NCBI RefSeq assembly: GCF_052078665.1
Contig: NZ_JBQJIK010000002.1
Coordinates: 62,001 to 126,000, forward strand
DNA length: 64,000 nucleotides
Source: Inquilinus sp052078665
Lineage (GTDB): Bacteria > Pseudomonadota > Alphaproteobacteria > DSM-16000 > Inquilinaceae
Reading direction: 5' to 3'
Positions 60,794-64,000 of the stretch are shown one piece after another. The notes below the pieces were generated by a model that was given only the letters and a program-made list of their open reading frames with translations, did not search any database and was not told where the DNA came from. The translations under genes and the position numbers were made by a program. How positions within the stretch are numbered: position 1 is the first letter of the stretch; each line of letters opens with the position of its first letter.

Positions 60794-61602
60794 GTCGGCG
60801 CCGTCTCGACCCGGCGCGGGTCGCAACGGCGGAAATGGGCGACGAAGCGGGCGGTGAATCCGACGATATGCTCGACCACCCGGGCGCCGATGGCCGCATC
60901 GGCCAGGGTCGGGTCGCCGCCCAGCATGCCGTCCGGGTTGACCTCGGTGACGTCGAGCGGCATTTGCACCGGCAGCCCCTCGAAGCTGACTGCGGCGACG
61001 CCGTCGGTCGGCAGGCCGAAGGCCTGGGACGGCGTCGCCGGGCGCACCAGGTCGGGCCGCATCAGCTCGGGGAACAGGTGCAGATAGACCGAGGTCAGCG
61101 GATCGCCGCCATGGCCGCGGGCCCGGCCGGCGTTCTCGCCGTGCAACTCGCGCCACAGCTCCGGCGGGATCAGCCGCCAGATGTTCAGCGCCGCCACCGC
61201 CACGCCGCGCTCGCGCCGCAGGCGGCGCAGCGTCTGGTCGATCAAGGGCGCGTTCGAGCTGTGGCCGTTGAACACGACCAGATGCTCGACGCCATGGTCG
61301 AGGAAGGCGGTCACCGTGTCCTCCAGCACGGCCGAGAAGGTCTCGGCGCGCAGCTGGATGCCGCCCGGCACGGTGCGGAAGAAATCGGCATAGCCGAAGG
61401 GGACGGTGGGGGCGGCGATCGCGTCCGCCGCCTCCGCCGCCAGCACCGACAGCCGCTCGGTCAGCATGTAGTCGCCCATCGGGGCGTGCGGGCCCTGCTC
61501 CTCCTGGCTGCCGAAGGGCAGCAGGATGACCGGGCGCTCGGCCAGACGTTCGCGGAACTCCACGAAGGTCATGTCCTTCAGGGCGTGCTTGCGCAGCGGC
61601 AT
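60790..61602 (-). CDS. Creatininase-family amidohydrolase
   Basis: A 270-residue protein of the creatininase fold: LPFGSQEEQGPHAPMGDY near residue 30, VVFNGHSSN in the middle, and GRARGHGGDPLTSVYLH. Classical members read GSxEQHGPH; here the residue equal to creatininase H36, a zinc ligand, is Gln36, so the metal centre differs. The family hydrolyses cyclic amides such as creatinine or pyrrole-type rings. It sits between the binding-protein and ATPase genes. Confidence 0.86.
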   Translation of the reverse strand: MPLRKHALKDMTFVEFRERLAERPVILLPFGSQEEQGPHAPMGDYMLTERLSVLAAEAADAIAAPTVPFGYADFFRTVPGGIQLRAETFSAVLEDTVTAFLDHGVEHLVVFNGHSSNAPLIDQTLRRLRRERGVAVAALNIWRLIPPELWRELHGENAGRARGHGGDPLTSVYLHLFPELMRPDLVRPATPSQAFGLPTDGVAAVSFEGLPVQMPLDVTEVNPDGMLGGDPTLADAAIGARVVEHIVGFTARFVAHFRRCDPRRVETAPT

Positions 61603-61607
61603 CGGTC

Positions 61608-63185
61608 TCAACCCAGCTTCAGGTAGCCGCCATACAGGCGCATGTCGCTGTCGCCGATCGGCGTCCACTGGATGTCGCCGCGATGCGCCCAGTTGTAGAC
61701 GCTCTTCCACAGATAGAAGCCCGGCGTGACCCGCTGCCATTCCTCCGACAGGGCGAGATAGGCCGCCTTGCGCTTCTCGAACTCGATCTCCTTTTCGAAG
61801 GCGCGGCCGAGCTCGACGAATTTCTCGGTCGGCGTCCACGACTTCCAGCTCGCGGTCGAGCGGGTCGCGGTCGGGCCCCAGTCCAGCCACAGCGGCTGGT
61901 ACGGGTCGCCCGGGATGAAGTCCGAGCTCATCGACATGTTCATCAGGTGATAGGGGCGGCGATAGACCAGCTCGAAATTGTCCAGCACCTGGGCCTCGAC
62001 ATTGACGCCGATCTCGCGCCACTGCTCGACCATCACCTCGGCCGCGGCCTCGTAGTTCGGATAGAACTGGCGGGTGATGTGCCACAGCAGCTTCTGGCCG
62101 TCATAGCTGGTCTCCTTGACCAGGGCCTTGGCCCGCTCCGGGTCGTAGGGCAGCTTCGGCTTCAGCTCCGGGTCGTAGAACTTGCCGTATTCCGTGAAGT
62201 TGAACGGCACCGCCGGGTGGTAGGTGGACTCGCCGAACAGGGCCGTGACGATCTCGTCCATGTTGACGCCCTGGACCATGGCATAGCGCAGCTTCGGGTC
62301 GACCAGCGGATTGTCCGGCGGGTCGGGCAGGGTGTTGAAGGCGAAGGCCGGGTAGTTCTCGACCTGGCGCCGGACCAGCTTGACCTCGGGATAGCCCGCC
62401 AGCGTCGGCTCCTGGTCGGTCGGGATGTTGACGATGAAGTCGAACTCCTTCGACACCAGCCCGGCCAGGCGCGCCGCGAATTCCGGCACGATCTTCCACA
62501 CCAGTTGCCGCGCCGGCGGCGGGTCGCCCCAATAGCCGGCGAAGGCGTCGAGCACCATCACCTCGCCGGAGCGGAAGGTGGTGACCTTGTAGGGCCCGGT
62601 GCCGATCGGCGCCTGGCCGAAGCGGTCGACGCCGACCTCGAGATAGTACTTCTTCGGCACCACCAGGCCGATATTGCCGGTCAGCTTGCCCGGGACGTTC
62701 GGGTCGGGCGTGGCGGTCTCGATCTCGATGGTGTGGGGGCCGGTGGCCTCCACCCGCTTGAAGCCGGCGGTGAAGGTCTTGCCGCGCGGCTCGAACGGCT
62801 TCGGGCCCCACAGCCGGTCGGCGCCGAGGGTGAAGGCGACGTCCTCGGCCGTCATGTCCGTGCCGTCGTGGAACTTGACGCCCTGGCGCAGCTCGATGGT
62901 CCAGACCGTGCCGTTCCGCTCCCACTTCGTCGCCAGCTTCGGCTGCAGCGCCAGGCCGTTCGGGTCGGAGAGGTAGTCGCGCTCGATCAGCGCCTCGTAG
63001 AAGTTGGGGAAGATCCGGTTCGAGGTGGTGCTGAGGCCGTTGATCGGCGACATCGTCTGCCACAAATTGTCCACCGCGATGGTCAGCACCGGCCGGTCCG
63101 CCGCCCGCCCGTATCGCAGCGGCGTCGCCAACGAGACCGCGCCGGCGCCGAGCGCCAGCTTGCCGAAACCGCGTCTTGTGAACAT
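61608..63185 (-). CDS. ABC transporter substrate-binding protein (SBP_bac_5)
   Basis: A 525-residue exported binding protein with a twin-arginine leader (FTRRGFGKLALGAGAVSLA) and an ideal AAGGAGG site. Core motifs: QGVKFHDGTDMTAEDVAFTLG near residue 115 (first part), PIGTGPYKVTTFRSGE and YAMVQGVNMDEIVTALFG. It binds a peptide-like solute for the Dpp-type importer of this operon; only five bases separate it from the creatininase gene. Confidence 0.92.
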   Translation of the reverse strand: MFTRRGFGKLALGAGAVSLATPLRYGRAADRPVLTIAVDNLWQTMSPINGLSTTSNRIFPNFYEALIERDYLSDPNGLALQPKLATKWERNGTVWTIELRQGVKFHDGTDMTAEDVAFTLGADRLWGPKPFEPRGKTFTAGFKRVEATGPHTIEIETATPDPNVPGKLTGNIGLVVPKKYYLEVGVDRFGQAPIGTGPYKVTTFRSGEVMVLDAFAGYWGDPPPARQLVWKIVPEFAARLAGLVSKEFDFIVNIPTDQEPTLAGYPEVKLVRRQVENYPAFAFNTLPDPPDNPLVDPKLRYAMVQGVNMDEIVTALFGESTYHPAVPFNFTEYGKFYDPELKPKLPYDPERAKALVKETSYDGQKLLWHITRQFYPNYEAAAEVMVEQWREIGVNVEAQVLDNFELVYRRPYHLMNMSMSSDFIPGDPYQPLWLDWGPTATRSTASWKSWTPTEKFVELGRAFEKEIEFEKRKAAYLALSEEWQRVTPGFYLWKSVYNWAHRGDIQWTPIGDSDMRLYGGYLKLG

Positions 63186-63217
63186 CGAAGCCTCCTTTGT
63201 TTGTTTGGTTCGGATTC

Positions 63218-64000
63218 TCAGGCGGTGCGGACGCGCAGCATCGGGTCCAGCCGGTCGCGCAGCCAGTCGCCGACGATGCTCATCGACAGGGTGACGGCGA
63301 AGATCACCAGCCCGGGCCAGACCGCGATCCACCAGGCGCTGGACAGGTATTCGCGGCCGTCGCCGAGGATCTGGCCCAGGCTGGTCATCGGCGGCTGGAT
63401 GCCGAGGCCGAGGAAGCTCAGCGCGGTCTCCAGCAGGATGATCTGTGGGAAGTTGAGCGTGACCTGCACGATCAGCGCGCTCGCCACATTCGGCAGGATG
63501 TGCCGCAGGTACAGGCGCATCGGCGAGGCGCCCAGCGCCACCACCGCCTTGGCATAGGGCTGGCTGGCGGCGGACAGGACCACGCCACGCGCCAGCCGGG
63601 CATAGGATTCCCAGCCATGCAGCCCCATCAGGATGACGAACAGCGTCAGGCTGTTGCCGAAGAAGGCCAGCAGGGTCAGCGCGATCAGGATGAAGGGCAG
63701 GGACGCCTGGAAGTCGACCAGCATCATCAGCGTCTCCTCGACCCAGCCGCGGAAATGCGCGGCGATGAAGCCGACGGCGCAGCCGACCACCGCCCCGATC
63801 ACCGTGCCGGCGACGGCGACCGACAGCGACATCTGCAGCCCGCCGACCAGCCGGGCCACCATGTCGCGGCCGAGCCGGTCGGTGCCGAGCAGGTAGCGCG
63901 GGTCGCCGCCCAGGAACGCCGGCGGCTTCAGCCGGGCGAGCAGGTTCTGCTGGGTCACGCCGTAGGCCGTCAGCCAGCCGCCGAACAGGGCCGCCAGCAG
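63218..64000 (-). CDS. ABC transporter permease, DppC type (5' end beyond window)
   Basis: At least 260 residues. The frame is open to the window edge, with a hydrophobic LLAALFGGWLTAYGV before the usual YLLGTDRLGRDMVARLVGG, so the N-terminus lies outside. The EAA loop is YAKAVVALGASPMRLYLRH, and ETALSFLGLGIQPPMTSLG and a final GDWLRDRLDPML are typical of DppC. The DppB partner is expected just beyond the right edge. Confidence 0.92.
   Translation of the reverse strand: MLAALFGGWLTAYGVTQQNLLARLKPPAFLGGDPRYLLGTDRLGRDMVARLVGGLQMSLSVAVAGTVIGAVVGCAVGFIAAHFRGWVEETLMMLVDFQASLPFILIALTLLAFFGNSLTLFVILMGLHGWESYARLARGVVLSAASQPYAKAVVALGASPMRLYLRHILPNVASALIVQVTLNFPQIILLETALSFLGLGIQPPMTSLGQILGDGREYLSSAWWIAVWPGLVIFAVTLSMSIVGDWLRDRLDPMLRVRTA

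Overview
The window is very GC-rich, densely packed DNA from a free-living bacterium. Long antisense open frames produced by GC-biased third positions, Tat-type secretion signals, many ABC importers with linked catabolic genes, FCD/GntR, LacI and MarR regulators, and dispersed palindromes of the 'cctctcccgc...gcgggagagg' kind all fit a soil or rhizosphere alphaproteobacterium. An Inquilinus/Azospirillum-like Rhodospirillales member is my guess; the genus cannot be read from the sequence. No rRNA, tRNA or CRISPR array was seen.

Layout. 1-4849: the end of a very large RTX (haemolysin-type Ca2+-binding) secreted protein, with a LuxR-type regulator convergent to it. 5683-8565: an MBL-fold hydrolase divergent from an FAD aromatic hydroxylase plus DUF2783 pair, with a perfect 22-bp palindrome between them. 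8750-14562: a complete Dpp/Opp-type importer and a class II aldolase-like protein. 14550-18715: an FCD/GntR regulator divergent from an acetylpolyamine-amidohydrolase-like deacetylase, a small-molecule kinase and an AGXT2L-type PLP phospho-lyase/aminotransferase. The same GntR-type operator core lies before this cassette and before the importer. 18725-25930: a urea/amide-type (Urt/Fmd-like) ABC importer with an amidase and a cytoplasmic AmiC-like sensor. 26199-28204: MarR regulator, ABM-type monooxygenase and Zn alcohol dehydrogenase.

28241-39295 is the most interesting part. A LacI repressor with GTTAACG-type operators faces a glycoside-type Opp importer (binding protein, two permeases, two ATPases). 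These genes are followed by an IolB/KduI-like isomerase, a short-chain dehydrogenase and a GH39 enzyme that reads throughout like animal alpha-L-iduronidase, with its catalytic and carboxylate-binding residues present. I propose an uptake and cytoplasmic degradation pathway for L-iduronate-containing (or closely related uronic) glycosides.

39314-44007 is a patchwork of accessory DNA: hypothetical proteins, an AT-rich DUF2971 gene, a C-terminal remnant of a D12 adenine methylase, an exported LGFP/PAN-domain protein and two tandem paralogous small proteins. 44191-53564 is a second LacI-controlled regulon: a ribose-type ABC importer, RidA, a lactonase-like amidohydrolase, a D-serine-dehydratase-like PLP enzyme and an AstE/DoeB-like deacylase. 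Two copies of an identical 24-bp promoter/operator flank it. 53600-55976 holds a rearranged PIN toxin / HTH antitoxin locus with a frameshifted AAA-ATPase remnant, and an M23-like protein. 56042-64000 is a reverse-strand operon with a Dpp-type importer, creatininase-family, RraA-family, gamma-glutamyltransferase-family and N-formylglutamate-amidohydrolase-family proteins, running off the right edge.

The overall theme is scavenging. Almost every block pairs an importer with a few hydrolases or redox enzymes and a one-component repressor whose operator can be seen in the adjacent intergenic DNA.
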